From: Sporisorium sorghi
Taxonomy: Eukaryota > Basidiomycota > Ustilaginomycetes > Ustilaginales > Ustilaginaceae
Direction of reading: 5' to 3'
Length of the DNA: 64,000 nucleotides
Assembly: GCA_023212695.1 (NCBI GenBank)
Contig: JALCCG010000034.1
Location: forward strand, 51,549 to 115,548
Each line of letters begins with the position of its first letter. Position 1 is the stretch's first letter. Shown piece by piece: positions 27,901 through 36,971 of this stretch. The notes under the pieces are model-generated. The model was not told the origin of the DNA. It saw only the letters and a program-made list of their open reading frames with translations, and made no database searches. The position numbers were made by a program, and so were the translations under genes.

Positions 27901-30900
27901 GCAACGCATTATACGCTGAGCTGGAATCAGGAAGGAACGGTGCAGGGATACGAGACCGAATTTAAAGTGAGCGATGCCCAGGGTCAGCCTGTGGAAGGTG
28001 TACAGATCATGGCTGATGCAGCAGCGGTGGGAACAACGGATGCAGCGGGTATCCTGAAGACGGGGACTCTGACCTCCCAGGTCAAGACGTATACGGTGCA
28101 GGCGGTGAAAGGCAATCAATACAGTCCGGCACTGGAATTCAAGGTTTCGCCGCTGGCCGGAAGCCCGACGCCGTTCAACATCAGCGTAGGCATGGGCGAA
28201 GATCCGACTACGTCGCGGATGTTCAACTGGCATACAGACCCGGCAACGGACGGGACCATCGTGGAACTGGCCAAGAAATCCGAATTTACGGATTTCGATG
28301 TCCCGAATGTCCAGAAAATCGATGGAACCAGCGAGCTGTACCATACCTTGGATCTTGGGACGGTCCGCGTCCATAAAGCGACAGCGTCCGGCCTTGAGCC
28401 AGGCACAGAGTATGTGTACCGTGTCGGTGACGGCCAAGGCCATTACAGTGCTCAAGGCTCGTTTAAAACGACCGAGCTTGCGGGAGACACCACGAAATTC
28501 CTGTATTTTGCGGATTCTCAGGCCTCTACCGCCAAAGAATTCGAGCTGTGGGGGAACACAATCGACAAAGCGGCAGCCGAGCATCCGGATGCCGAATTCA
28601 TGGTCCATGCCGGTGATATGGTGGACAAGGGATTCCTGGAAGAACAGTGGAACTATTGGTTCGATGAGGCCCAGAAGCATTTTCTGAATACGACGTTAGT
28701 GTCGACCATCGGCAACCATGAAGTGATGGGGACCAAGGAGAACGGGGATTTCCTGGCTCACTTTAACCAGCCGGGCAATGGTTTGGACAGCCTGAAGGGA
28801 ACGAACTTCTCATTTGATTACAAAGACGTTCATTTCATCATGCTGAACAGCGAGTATCAGCTGGAGAAGCAGAAGCAATGGCTCCAGCAGGATCTCGCTG
28901 ACAATGACAAGAAATGGACCGTCGCGATGTTCCACCGCGGGCCTTACGGCAGCATTTACGATACCGCCGAGGTGCGCAGCTTGTGGGCGCCCGTGCTGGA
29001 GGAATTTGGCGTGGATCTTGTATTAAACGGTCATGATCATATTTATATTCGTTCCTACCCGATGATGGACAATCAAATCGCTGCGGACGGTCAGGGCACG
29101 ACTTACGTTGTAGCGGGATCGTCAGGTCCCAAATTCTACTCCCATACGGAGCGGGGATGGCATGAGGTGGTCGACGACGAACAGACTCAGATGTACGCCT
29201 CCGTGGAAGTGAAGGGAGACGAGCTTCATTTTGTAACTAAAACGGTTGGCGGACGTGTCGTGGACGAGTTTACGCTGACGAAATCGGGAACGAAGCCAGC
29301 TCCGGAGCAGATTATAGTGAGCCCGGACCAGCTTAAGCTTGCCGTCGGCGAAAGCCGTGAATTGCAGGCTGAGGTGAAGCCAAGCGGGGCCGAACGAACC
29401 GTAGTATGGTCCGTATACAGCTCCGAACCGTCGGATGATATCGTCAGCGTATCAGCAGACGGCATTGTGACGGCTCAAGGGCTGGGGAATGCGGTCGTAA
29501 GAGCAACCAGCACGGCGGCACCGGATGTGTATACAGACGTGAATATTTCGGTAGATCGAATCCCGAATGGCAGCATGGAATCGATCGCCTTAAGCGGCAA
29601 ATCCGAGCTGAAGGTTGGGGATACCGATAAGACGGTTACGGAGGCGGTTTATACCGACGGCAGCCGTATCCGCTTGATCGAAGGCGTAACTTATGGGAGC
29701 AGTAAGCCGGAGATAGCCTCGATTGATGAACAGGGCTTGGTACGGGCTTTAGCAGAAGGGGCAACTGTCATTTCGGCAACCTACGAAGGGTTCAAGTCGG
29801 AGTACGCCTTGAAGGTGATCACCCGTGGCGGAGGCAATCCCGATCCGGGAACGGAGCCGCCAGTAAACCCACCGGTGAACCCACCGATAAATCCACCAGT
29901 ACAGCCGCCCGTGACACCGCCGTCTGGCAGTATCACCTTGTCGGCCAGTGAGCTTGCAGCTAAGCTGTCGAACGGGCAAGTGACCTTGTCAGTGGATGGA
30001 AGCTTTACGGACCTCACATTGCCGGGCAATGCGGCTGACATTCTTAAGGACGGCTCCATACGAATCGAGGCGAACAACTTGGCCATAACGATTCCATCCA
30101 AGGTGCTCCGCCAGCTGGGTGGTCTTGCAGATGCCGGCCAGCTTGAGAAGGGCACCATCAAGCTGAGTGCCGTCACATTGTCGGATGCGGAGATGAAGGA
30201 GCGCATCGCGCAAGCCGTCCGTGTCTCCGGAGCGAAGCTGACAGCAGCCGGAGCTATGCTGGAGTTCCAGCTTGCTCTGACGACAGCGGATGGTCAGGTC
30301 CACCGCCTAACCGAGTTCGATCATCCGATGACGCTGGAACTGCCGTTATTCTCAGATGCCAAGGGTTCAAGAATCTCCATGTACTATTTGTCCGGCCATG
30401 GAGAGCTGGAGTACATTGGCGGTGTGAGCAAAGACGGTCGCATGTCAGCGGGAATACGTCATTTCAGTGCATACGGTTTGCTTGATTATGAGAAAACCTT
30501 TGCGGATGTGCCTTCATCGTTCTGGGCTGCGAAGGTCATCGGTGATTTGGCCGCGAAGCAGCTTATCCAAGGCATCAGCACGGAGCGCTTCGCACCGGCT
30601 CAGCAAGTGACCCGAGCCGAATTTGCTGCGATGCTGGTTCGTCTGCTTGACCTTCAAGCAGAACGTTCTGCACCGTTTGCGGATGTAGCTTCAGGCAAAT
30701 GGTACGCGGAGGCTGTTGCAGCGGCGAGCGAGTCCGGAATCGTGAACGGACTCGGCCAAGACCGTTTTGCACCGGAAGCCCCGATTAAACGTCAGGAAAT
30801 GGCGGCCATGCTGGTGCGCGCTTATGCCTATGCAATGAAACAGCAGCAGGAGAACCTGGGCGCGAACAGCGGATTTACGGATATCGCCGAATCTCCTGAC

Positions 30901-31041
30901 TGGGTTCAGGAAGCGGTAGAAACTGCGTATGCCCTCGGTTTTATCCAGGGTCGCACGCCGAGCCGCTTTGCACCGGAAGGACTAACCACGCGTGCGGAAA
31001 GCGCGCAGGTTATCTATAATCTGTTGAATAAGCTGAAGTAA
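24961..31041 (+). CDS. Giant SLH protein: phosphodiester glycosidase plus metallophosphoesterase
   Basis: Start at the ATG behind AAGGAGG; 2026 residues. Order: signal peptide; phosphodiester glycosidase NAGPA domain (about 40-390, NGDFYDM and LNLDGGGSATF); Big-type Ig domains; galactose-binding-like domain (about 570-735); Ig-like unit; cohesin-like unit (about 850-975); purple-acid-phosphatase-type N-domain and metallophosphoesterase (about 1180-1440, ADSQ, AGDMVD, GNHE, NGHDH); two Big2; Pro-rich linker (about 1625); a pre-SLH domain; three SLH repeats (about 1844-2026) that bind pyruvylated wall polymer. It is therefore displayed on the wall and could cleave sugar-1-phosphodiesters and then phosphomonoesters. 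Natural substrate unknown; teichoic-acid or glycan phosphodiesters are likely candidates. Shares its promoter palindrome with the gene at 37147. Confidence 0.88.
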   Translation: MYMLRSKKKISSLLSGVMFLSLLFPAGQAAAADPAATAPSVIDMRQMEIGPGATYTWANMQKGSGEQKVHMVEFNPSQGNLELQPGLTDGKVYGMQGVSKMASDADQKDNRVIAAVNGDFYDMSTGIPLGLFMGDGELLTDPPGGRNAFGIKKDGTSLYGSPKLTKNVTIGGTVSSLSSINRLRGADALVLYTEKFNATTMTNNLGDEVILDIVSGRVASGETLTMKVASILKDQGNSPIGPDQVVLSASGSQRNKLAGLKVGDELSASFQLDNEWQDATMAIGGTVMLVQDGVVQQHTDPAVHPRTVVGTKADGSVVLFEVDGRQPGFSEGLNYIELGEMLQELGVVNALNLDGGGSATFVARLPGETARKVLNSPSDGGERKTANGILLVNTAPEGAANKLVVAPTLERVLTGSSAAFKTAAVDQNLHPSQMTETAIWSVDPAYGSIDASGKFTAGNQPGVTEVSVQSGNLTGTAGLEIVDELTELKFSDAVKTFSSGSTETLKVSALRNGQVVQADNSRLEWRVEGDIGTIDGNGTFTATDKQDVSGKIFVKYGQIETSIEVNVGLPPVMLEDFENGLSRYKPSSGAQIKSTKVSIETDETYIRSGNGALKLEYDFTGMTGTSGAYLQTNGTADNIEIPGYPEKISMWVYGDGNAHWLRAQIRDSKGAIPLDFTDQTVGVNFKGWKYLEASVPKGRTLPLVMDMPVRYMETQATKKDAGAIYVDEIRALYGPANDDIDPPVLKKFSPANGAEITENTPTITVYAEDAGYDPVAHPGTTLIDPDKIRFYLDGSLVQHTLYPPEGRIHYTPNVPLADGVHQAKVTVRDLSGNQTTEEWNFTVNTGAARVVYDTPDTVYAGGGYTLDIGGVKTSQIRSGHIDFQFDPTKVENLELIPGDKLSPAQVSADIDATTGKVKVTWKDIHTASLLDTDWIGQIRYDVKKNATDSSIISLTSGAVSFTDTGNTEFSFFGLPMESRIATHYTLSWNQEGTVQGYETEFKVSDAQGQPVEGVQIMADAAAVGTTDAAGILKTGTLTSQVKTYTVQAVKGNQYSPALEFKVSPLAGSPTPFNISVGMGEDPTTSRMFNWHTDPATDGTIVELAKKSEFTDFDVPNVQKIDGTSELYHTLDLGTVRVHKATASGLEPGTEYVYRVGDGQGHYSAQGSFKTTELAGDTTKFLYFADSQASTAKEFELWGNTIDKAAAEHPDAEFMVHAGDMVDKGFLEEQWNYWFDEAQKHFLNTTLVSTIGNHEVMGTKENGDFLAHFNQPGNGLDSLKGTNFSFDYKDVHFIMLNSEYQLEKQKQWLQQDLADNDKKWTVAMFHRGPYGSIYDTAEVRSLWAPVLEEFGVDLVLNGHDHIYIRSYPMMDNQIAADGQGTTYVVAGSSGPKFYSHTERGWHEVVDDEQTQMYASVEVKGDELHFVTKTVGGRVVDEFTLTKSGTKPAPEQIIVSPDQLKLAVGESRELQAEVKPSGAERTVVWSVYSSEPSDDIVSVSADGIVTAQGLGNAVVRATSTAAPDVYTDVNISVDRIPNGSMESIALSGKSELKVGDTDKTVTEAVYTDGSRIRLIEGVTYGSSKPEIASIDEQGLVRALAEGATVISATYEGFKSEYALKVITRGGGNPDPGTEPPVNPPVNPPINPPVQPPVTPPSGSITLSASELAAKLSNGQVTLSVDGSFTDLTLPGNAADILKDGSIRIEANNLAITIPSKVLRQLGGLADAGQLEKGTIKLSAVTLSDAEMKERIAQAVRVSGAKLTAAGAMLEFQLALTTADGQVHRLTEFDHPMTLELPLFSDAKGSRISMYYLSGHGELEYIGGVSKDGRMSAGIRHFSAYGLLDYEKTFADVPSSFWAAKVIGDLAAKQLIQGISTERFAPAQQVTRAEFAAMLVRLLDLQAERSAPFADVASGKWYAEAVAAASESGIVNGLGQDRFAPEAPIKRQEMAAMLVRAYAYAMKQQQENLGANSGFTDIAESPDWVQEAVETAYALGFIQGRTPSRFAPEGLTTRAESAQVIYNLLNKLK

Positions 31042-31054
31042 GGCTTAGGCGAAT

Positions 31055-31106
31055 ACGCCTCTCTCCACCTGTAGAACATCGCAGAAGAGAGAGGTGTTTA
31101 TTTTTC
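31055..31106 (+). terminator. Terminator after the first SLH giant
   Basis: GCCTCTCT and AGAGAGAGGT pair, followed by TTTATTTTT. Confidence 0.75.
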
Positions 31107-31209
31107 AGGTTAAAGTATGGCGGAAGTTCCGATATAATGATATACAGGGTCAATGAACGAAACGTAAGCCGAAGTTACACCTATTCAGCAACTGGAAAGG
31201 GGGAAGAGG

Positions 31210-31536
31210 ATGACGGAATACGCGAATACGCCGAAGCCGCCTTATTATGCCTGCATTTTTGTGTCCAAACGAACGGAGGGCGACCAGGGTTACGGAGCGA
31301 TGTCCGATAAAATGGCGGAACTCGCTGCGCAGCAGCCCGGCTATCTGGGGGTGGAATCCGCTCGGGATGAGGGTCTAGGGATCACGGTTTCGTATTGGGA
31401 CTCCTTGGAGGCCATACGTTTATGGAAGGAGAACGCGGCTCATCAGGTAGCGCAGGAACGGGGCAAGAACGAGTGGTATGAAAGCTTTGGCTTGCGAATT
31501 TGCAAGGTGGAGCGGGACAGCTTCTATAAGCTCTAG
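31210..31536 (+). CDS. ABM-fold (antibiotic biosynthesis monooxygenase-like) protein
   Basis: 108 residues with the dimeric ferredoxin-like pattern of the ABM family: an N-terminal strand (YYACIFVSKR), AQQPGYLGVESARD, SYWDSLEAIRLWKENAAHQVAQ and a closing strand. Close to B. subtilis YqjZ-like proteins of unknown substrate; some members degrade haem or oxidise quinols, but key residues cannot be judged here. The ATG follows AAAGGGGGAAG. The oxidoreductase starts about 40 bases downstream and is probably co-transcribed. Confidence 0.8.
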   Translation: MTEYANTPKPPYYACIFVSKRTEGDQGYGAMSDKMAELAAQQPGYLGVESARDEGLGITVSYWDSLEAIRLWKENAAHQVAQERGKNEWYESFGLRICKVERDSFYKL

Positions 31537-31573
31537 GCAAGACCTGATCATGAAGAGGAAGAGGAGGATGATG

Positions 31574-32566
31574 ATGCAGAATTCGGGTAAGATCAGATGG
31601 GGAATCATGGGGACAGGCTGGATTGCGGAGCAGTTTGCAGCCGATCTGGCCTATGTGGAGAACGCCCAGTTTCTGGCTGTCGGTTCCCGTACGGCCAGCA
31701 GTGCAGGTGAGTTTGCGTCTAAATATGATATTCCGCGGGCATATGGGAGTTATGAGGAACTTGTGTCAGATCCCGAAGTCGACGTTGTGTATATCGCAAC
31801 TCCGCATCCCTTGCACCGGGACAATGTCATGTTGTGTCTTCAAGCAGGGAAATCCGTTCTGTGCGAGAAGCCCTTCACGATCAACGAGGATGAGCTGGAG
31901 GAGCTGGTATCGGCTGCGCGGGAGCGGAAGCTGTTCCTGATGGAGGCCATGTGGACGCGTTTTCTTCCACCCATTCGGCAGGTTCGAGCATGGTTGAAGG
32001 ACGGACTTATCGGCGACGTTCGGTTAGTGAAGGCCGATTTTGGTTTTCGGAGCGGTTGGAATCCGCAAGGCCGTTTGCTCAATCCTGAACTCGGCGGAGG
32101 CGCGCTGCTGGATGCAGGGATTTATCCGGTGTCGTTTGCATCGATGATTTTTGGCGCCCAGCCTGAGAAGATATGGAGTACTGCGCATATTGGAGTAACG
32201 GGCGTGGATGAGCAGTTCTCGGTTGTGCTATCCTATGAATCGGGCAAGACGGCTTCGTTAAATGGGGCAATCCGGCTTGGATTGACGAATGAAGCTTATA
32301 TATATGGAACGGGCGGGTACATTCATATTCCGTCTTTCCTGAATGCAACAACCGCTTCTCTTCATGTAGATGGAGCAGAACCGGTACGAGCCCTAGATGA
32401 TCGTCAGGCGAAGGGGTATAACTTCGAAGCTTACGAAGTGGGGCGGTGTCTGCTGGAAGGGCGGCTTGAGAGCGACGTGATGTCACTGGATGAGTCCCTT
32501 GCGATCATGAGGCTGCTGGATCAGATCCGGGGCCAATGGGGACTTAAGTACCCTTCGGAAGGATAA
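31574..32566 (+). CDS. Gfo/Idh/MocA-family NAD(P)-dependent oxidoreductase
   Basis: Three ATG codons follow AGGAGG directly; the one at 31574 has six-base spacing and gives 330 residues, the family norm. N-terminal Rossmann fold (WGIMGTGWIAEQFA), the EKP motif (VLCEKPFTINEDE, about residue 95) that carries the catalytic lysine, and MEAMWTRFLPPI. These enzymes oxidise or reduce sugars, inositols or dihydrodiols; the closest look is to trans-dihydrodiol dehydrogenase-like members. A terminator follows, so it ends a short two-gene unit with the ABM protein. Confidence 0.9.
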   Translation: MQNSGKIRWGIMGTGWIAEQFAADLAYVENAQFLAVGSRTASSAGEFASKYDIPRAYGSYEELVSDPEVDVVYIATPHPLHRDNVMLCLQAGKSVLCEKPFTINEDELEELVSAARERKLFLMEAMWTRFLPPIRQVRAWLKDGLIGDVRLVKADFGFRSGWNPQGRLLNPELGGGALLDAGIYPVSFASMIFGAQPEKIWSTAHIGVTGVDEQFSVVLSYESGKTASLNGAIRLGLTNEAYIYGTGGYIHIPSFLNATTASLHVDGAEPVRALDDRQAKGYNFEAYEVGRCLLEGRLESDVMSLDESLAIMRLLDQIRGQWGLKYPSEG

Positions 32567-32585
32567 GTTGGTTCATGTGCAGCGA

Positions 32586-32623
32586 AGCAGTGTGGAAGGA
32601 ACTTCCCGCACTGCTTTTTTTTG
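32586..32623 (+). terminator. Terminator after the oxidoreductase
   Basis: AGCAGTG and CACTGCT pair and run into eight T. Confidence 0.85.
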
Positions 32624-32681
32624 TGATTAAATATGGATAGGCCCAGGAGCAGCGCAGCTTCTTTAAGCGCAGGTGTCATTA

Positions 32682-32735
32682 TTTACATAAGTTTTACGCA
32701 GAGCTAACAAGCCATTAACTCCCCTTTGTTATGCT
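32682..32735 (+). promoter_or_regulatory. PhoP-box array and promoter of the duplicated phosphoesterase gene
   Basis: TTTACA (32682), TTTACG (32693), CTAACA (32704) and TTAACT (32715) lie at an exact 11-nt pitch, as do the TT(A/T/C)ACA boxes of PhoP-activated promoters in B. subtilis. A TATGCT -10 candidate (32730-32735) begins nine bases after the last box, the usual geometry. No good -35 is present, as expected for an activated promoter. Confidence 0.75.
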
Positions 32736-32792
32736 GGAGCTGTTTGAGAGCGGTCTTGCAGACCCATCCTACATAATAAAAGGAGAGAATTA

Positions 32793-35700
32793 ATGATTAA
32801 TCACATGTACAAAAAGCTATTATCCATGCTGTTATCCATGGCACTCGTGTTTGGATTTTTTGCAGGTCTCGGATTCCCGGCGGTGGCGGAAGCCGCGACA
32901 CCGGGTCAGCCGGATATTTTGCTGCAGCGTAATGCCGATTGGAAATATTTTGATCAGGGTCAAAATTTAAACACCGTTTGGCGCGCCACCTATGACGACT
33001 CCTCTTGGGCCACAGGACCGGCTCCATTCGGATACAAGGATAACGGAAACGGGATAACCACTCCGGAATTTGGACCGCTTCAGACCGAAGTGGACTATGG
33101 TACGGACAAAAAACTCAAACACCGCACGACTTACTTCCGTACGAATCTTCAGGTTAACAAGGATCAAATTGACGGTTACGGCCAGATTATCGGAACGTTT
33201 GGCGTTGATGACGGCGCCGTGCTCTATGTCAATGGTCATGAAATCAGACGTATGGGGATGCCTGACGGTGAAATCACGTATTCCACCAAGGCAACTTCCA
33301 ATAAGGACCTTCCGGTTGTATATGCGGACGTGGACCTGACAGAGCCGCTGAAAACATACCTGCAGGACGGCAGCAACGAATTTGCGGTCGAGGTTCACCA
33401 GCAGAGCGACAGCAGCTCGGATCTGTACTTCGATATGGAGCTTATCGCGTTAGAACAGGCTCCGGTGCTGGATATCTCCAAGATTACGGTAACTTTCCAT
33501 GGAAACACAACAAGCGAGAAAGGATTCACCTGGTATACTCCGCTGGGATCATCCCGGAGCGATGTTCAGGTTGTGGAGAATCGCGGCAGTGCGCCTGATT
33601 TCGCTCAAGCGCAAGTGTTTCACGGACGGACTTCCATCTCTGCGAACTCTCCGGGCGAACATGTTCATAAAGCGGAAGCGACAGGTTTAGCGGCGGATAC
33701 GTCCTACTATTTCAGAGTTGGGGACGAAAGTCTGAATCTGTGGAGCGAGGCGGGTACCTTCGAGACGGCACCTGTAAGCGGAGCCTTCTCGTTCATCGAC
33801 CTGACGGATACGCAGGCGAAGGAGGAAGACGAGGCGATGCTGTCCGCAGCTACCTTGTCCAAGGCGCTTGCGACCATCCCTGATGCCAAATTCGTTGTCC
33901 ATAACGGGGATGTGGTGGAGAACGGTACTTCGGAGCAGGAGTGGAACTGGCTGCTGGGCCATTCACAGTCCAGTCTTTTGAATACCACGATCGCTCCGTC
34001 CGCGGGCAATCATGAGGACAAGAATTACGCTTTCTATGAGCACTTCAATGTGAAGGAGCCGGATAACGCTGCAACAGAGACCGGCGCATATTACTCTTAC
34101 GACTATAGCAATGCCCATTTCATCGTGCTCAACTCCAATGAGAATTCGGCCGAATATGCGAACTTCTCCACGGAGCAAGTAGCTTGGATGAAGCAGGATG
34201 TGGAGCAAGCGAAGGCTGCAGGGGCAGAATGGATTATCGTAAACATCCACAAGGGTCCTTACACGACTTCGAATCATGCAACCGACAGCGATATCATTGG
34301 CGTGAATGGCGTGCGTAGTAAAATCGCGCCTCTAATGAATGAACTTGGAATCGATATGGTGCTCCAGGGTCATGATCACATCTATGCGCGTACGAAGCCG
34401 ATCAAGCGTGACGGAACGGCTGAAGATGTCACCAAAATTACCGAGACGCTGAACGGTGAGAGCATTGAATATGCGGTCAAGCCGGATGGAACGATCTACA
34501 TGATCCCAGCGACCGCCGGGGCCAAGGTTTATTTTAAGAATCAGAAGCCGGAGCTCGGGGACGCGTATTTCAATTTGTTTGAGCGCGCGGAAGAGAATCA
34601 TGCCCGTCTGTACGGGGACACAACCAGCTTAGCCAGAGGCCATGTACAAAATTTCGTCGGGATTACAATCGACGGTAGCAAGCTGACGGCTGTTACGTAT
34701 GAGATCGATCAGAACCAGAATAACGCGCAGCCGTTCATCGTGGATCAATTCGGAATCATGAAGGAAACGAAGCCGGATCCTGTTCAGGAAAAAGTGAGCA
34801 AGGTGACCGTTACATTCCACGGCGATGCCACAACATCCAAGGGTTTCACCTGGTATACTTCCCAGCAGGTGACAGGCAGTGACCTTCAAGTTGTGGAGAA
34901 GACGTCTGCCGCACCGGATTTCACAAACGCCAATTCGTTTAGCGGACGTTCGGCTCCTTCTACGAATTCGGCAGCAGAACTTGTACACAAAGCAGAAGCA
35001 GCCAAACTCAAGCCGAATACGACCTACTATTTCCGCGTAGGCGATGAGACACTCGGCGTTTGGAGTGACATGGGAACCTTCCAGACTGCACCGAAGAGCG
35101 GAGCGTTTACATTCATTGATCTGGCGGATACGCAGGCGAAGGAAGAAGATGAAGCGGTGCTTTCATCCGAGACGCTTGCCAAGGCGCTTGCTACGGTTCC
35201 GGAGGCAGAATTTGTCGTTCACAATGGAGATATCGTGGACAATGGCGTCAAAGAAGAGCAGTGGGATTGGCTGTTAGGACACTCGCAGGAAAGCCTGCTT
35301 CATACAACACTGGCCCCTTCCGCGGGAAATCATGAGGATGAGAACTATGCTTTCATTGAGCATTTTAATCTGCAGCAGCCGGAGCATTCAGCAACGGAGA
35401 CCGGAGCTTATTATTCGTACGATTACAGCAACGCACATTTCGTTGTGTTGAATTCGAATGAAGGCTCGGCGGAATACGATAACTTCTCGGTAGAGCAAGT
35501 AGAGTGGCTTAAACAGGATGTCCAAAAAGCCAAGAAGGACGGTGCGCAGTGGGTGATCGTTAACATCCATAAAGGCCCGTACACCACGTCGAACCATGCA
35601 ACAGACTCCGATATTATGGGGGCTAACGGTGTTCGTACCAAGATAGCTCCGATAATGGCAGAGCTTGGCATTGATTTTGTGCTGCAGGGTCATGATCACA

Positions 35701-36851
35701 TCTATGCACGGACCAAGCCGATCAAGTCGGATGGCAAGGCGGCAGAACCGGTGAAAATTACGGAGATGTTAAACGGTGAGAAGCTGGAATACTCGGTAAA
35801 TCCTGACGGTACAATCTATTTGATTCCGGCAACCGCAGGTCCGAAGGTCTATTATAAGAACCCTAGCTCAAGTCTGGGGGAAGCGTACTACAACCTCTTC
35901 GAAATTGCAGACGAAAATCACGCTGCCAAATACGGTCCGGACCCGAGCGATAACCGGAGACCAAAACGCAGCCAGGTGCAAAATTTCGTCGGCATTACGA
36001 TTGACGGCGGCAAGCTGACGGCTGTTACGTACGAAATCGATCAGAACCTGAATGGAGCACAGCCATTTATTATCGATCAATTCGGAATTGTGAAGAAGGA
36101 TGTTCAGACGCCGAATCCGGATCCAGGGACTCCTAATCCTGGAACACCGGATCCGGGTCCTGGCACATCCAATCCAGGATCAGGAACCAACCCGGGCTCG
36201 GGCAGCAATCCAGGCTCCGGTTCCGGTAATGAGACCCATCCTGGCAATGGATCGGGCACAGGCTCTCAGCCTGGCACCAATCCAGGCTCGGGTTCCGGCA
36301 ACGGGAATCCGCCAGTCATCCTGAAGGATATGGCGGGACACTGGGCCAAATCAGCCATCGATAAGGCCGTGGCAGCAGGCTTCGTGAACGGTTATGGCGA
36401 CGGAACCTTCCGTCCGAATCAACATGTAACGCGTGCAGAATTCATCACTATGCTGGGACGTGCATTGGGTCTGAATGCAGGTGGTACTGCCCTGACGTTC
36501 ACAGATACAGCGAAGATCCCTTCCTGGGCGAAGGATGCTGTAGCCCAGGCGTCAGAAGCCGGCATTATAAGCGGCTACAAGGATGGATCCTTCGGCCCTC
36601 ATCAAGGGTTATCCCGAGCAGAGCTGGTTGCTATGGTTGTTCGCGCCAGCGGGATCGGTACCGATTCTGCAACGAAGCTGAGCTTTAACGATACGAAGGA
36701 TATCCCGGCTTGGGCGCGGCCTTATGTAGCCGCTGCAGTTGAAGCAGGGCTTGTAGGTGGAGTGGGCAATAACCGCTTTGCTCCACAGCAGGTCGCCACC
36801 CGGGCGGAAGCCGTAACACTTATTATCGGACTTCTTGAATATACGAAATAA
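32793..36851 (+). CDS. SLH protein with two tandem purple-acid-phosphatase-like metallophosphoesterases
   Basis: 1352 residues from an ATG behind AAAGGAGAG. Signal peptide (to about 34), a jelly-roll-like N-domain (about 45-220), then two copies of a 430-residue unit (about 228-659 and 667-1099). Each has a fibronectin-like PAP N-domain (TVTFHG...KGFTWYT) and a metallophosphoesterase with DTQAKEEDE, VVHNGD, SAGNHED, VNIHKGPYTTSNHATDSD and LQGHDHIYART. A Gly/Pro/Ser linker (about 1105-1175) leads to three SLH repeats. Both active sites keep the metal motifs. Located on the wall, it should hydrolyse phosphomono- or diesters. The upstream PhoP boxes predict induction by phosphate starvation. Confidence 0.9.
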   Translation: MINHMYKKLLSMLLSMALVFGFFAGLGFPAVAEAATPGQPDILLQRNADWKYFDQGQNLNTVWRATYDDSSWATGPAPFGYKDNGNGITTPEFGPLQTEVDYGTDKKLKHRTTYFRTNLQVNKDQIDGYGQIIGTFGVDDGAVLYVNGHEIRRMGMPDGEITYSTKATSNKDLPVVYADVDLTEPLKTYLQDGSNEFAVEVHQQSDSSSDLYFDMELIALEQAPVLDISKITVTFHGNTTSEKGFTWYTPLGSSRSDVQVVENRGSAPDFAQAQVFHGRTSISANSPGEHVHKAEATGLAADTSYYFRVGDESLNLWSEAGTFETAPVSGAFSFIDLTDTQAKEEDEAMLSAATLSKALATIPDAKFVVHNGDVVENGTSEQEWNWLLGHSQSSLLNTTIAPSAGNHEDKNYAFYEHFNVKEPDNAATETGAYYSYDYSNAHFIVLNSNENSAEYANFSTEQVAWMKQDVEQAKAAGAEWIIVNIHKGPYTTSNHATDSDIIGVNGVRSKIAPLMNELGIDMVLQGHDHIYARTKPIKRDGTAEDVTKITETLNGESIEYAVKPDGTIYMIPATAGAKVYFKNQKPELGDAYFNLFERAEENHARLYGDTTSLARGHVQNFVGITIDGSKLTAVTYEIDQNQNNAQPFIVDQFGIMKETKPDPVQEKVSKVTVTFHGDATTSKGFTWYTSQQVTGSDLQVVEKTSAAPDFTNANSFSGRSAPSTNSAAELVHKAEAAKLKPNTTYYFRVGDETLGVWSDMGTFQTAPKSGAFTFIDLADTQAKEEDEAVLSSETLAKALATVPEAEFVVHNGDIVDNGVKEEQWDWLLGHSQESLLHTTLAPSAGNHEDENYAFIEHFNLQQPEHSATETGAYYSYDYSNAHFVVLNSNEGSAEYDNFSVEQVEWLKQDVQKAKKDGAQWVIVNIHKGPYTTSNHATDSDIMGANGVRTKIAPIMAELGIDFVLQGHDHIYARTKPIKSDGKAAEPVKITEMLNGEKLEYSVNPDGTIYLIPATAGPKVYYKNPSSSLGEAYYNLFEIADENHAAKYGPDPSDNRRPKRSQVQNFVGITIDGGKLTAVTYEIDQNLNGAQPFIIDQFGIVKKDVQTPNPDPGTPNPGTPDPGPGTSNPGSGTNPGSGSNPGSGSGNETHPGNGSGTGSQPGTNPGSGSGNGNPPVILKDMAGHWAKSAIDKAVAAGFVNGYGDGTFRPNQHVTRAEFITMLGRALGLNAGGTALTFTDTAKIPSWAKDAVAQASEAGIISGYKDGSFGPHQGLSRAELVAMVVRASGIGTDSATKLSFNDTKDIPAWARPYVAAAVEAGLVGGVGNNRFAPQQVATRAEAVTLIIGLLEYTK

Positions 36852-36866
36852 AGGAAGAGTTGGAAG

Positions 36867-36905
36867 AAGCCAATGCGGGAGTTTTGTCCCGTGTTGGCTT
36901 TTTTA
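36867..36905 (+). terminator. Terminator after the duplicated phosphoesterase gene
   Basis: AAGCCAATGCGGGA pairs with TCCCGTGTTGGCTT, followed by a T-run. Confidence 0.88.
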
Positions 36906-36971
36906 TGCCGTCTACGTCAAGGACTATGAAAATTCCTGCTTAAAATATAAAATTTTATTTTATTAAAACTA

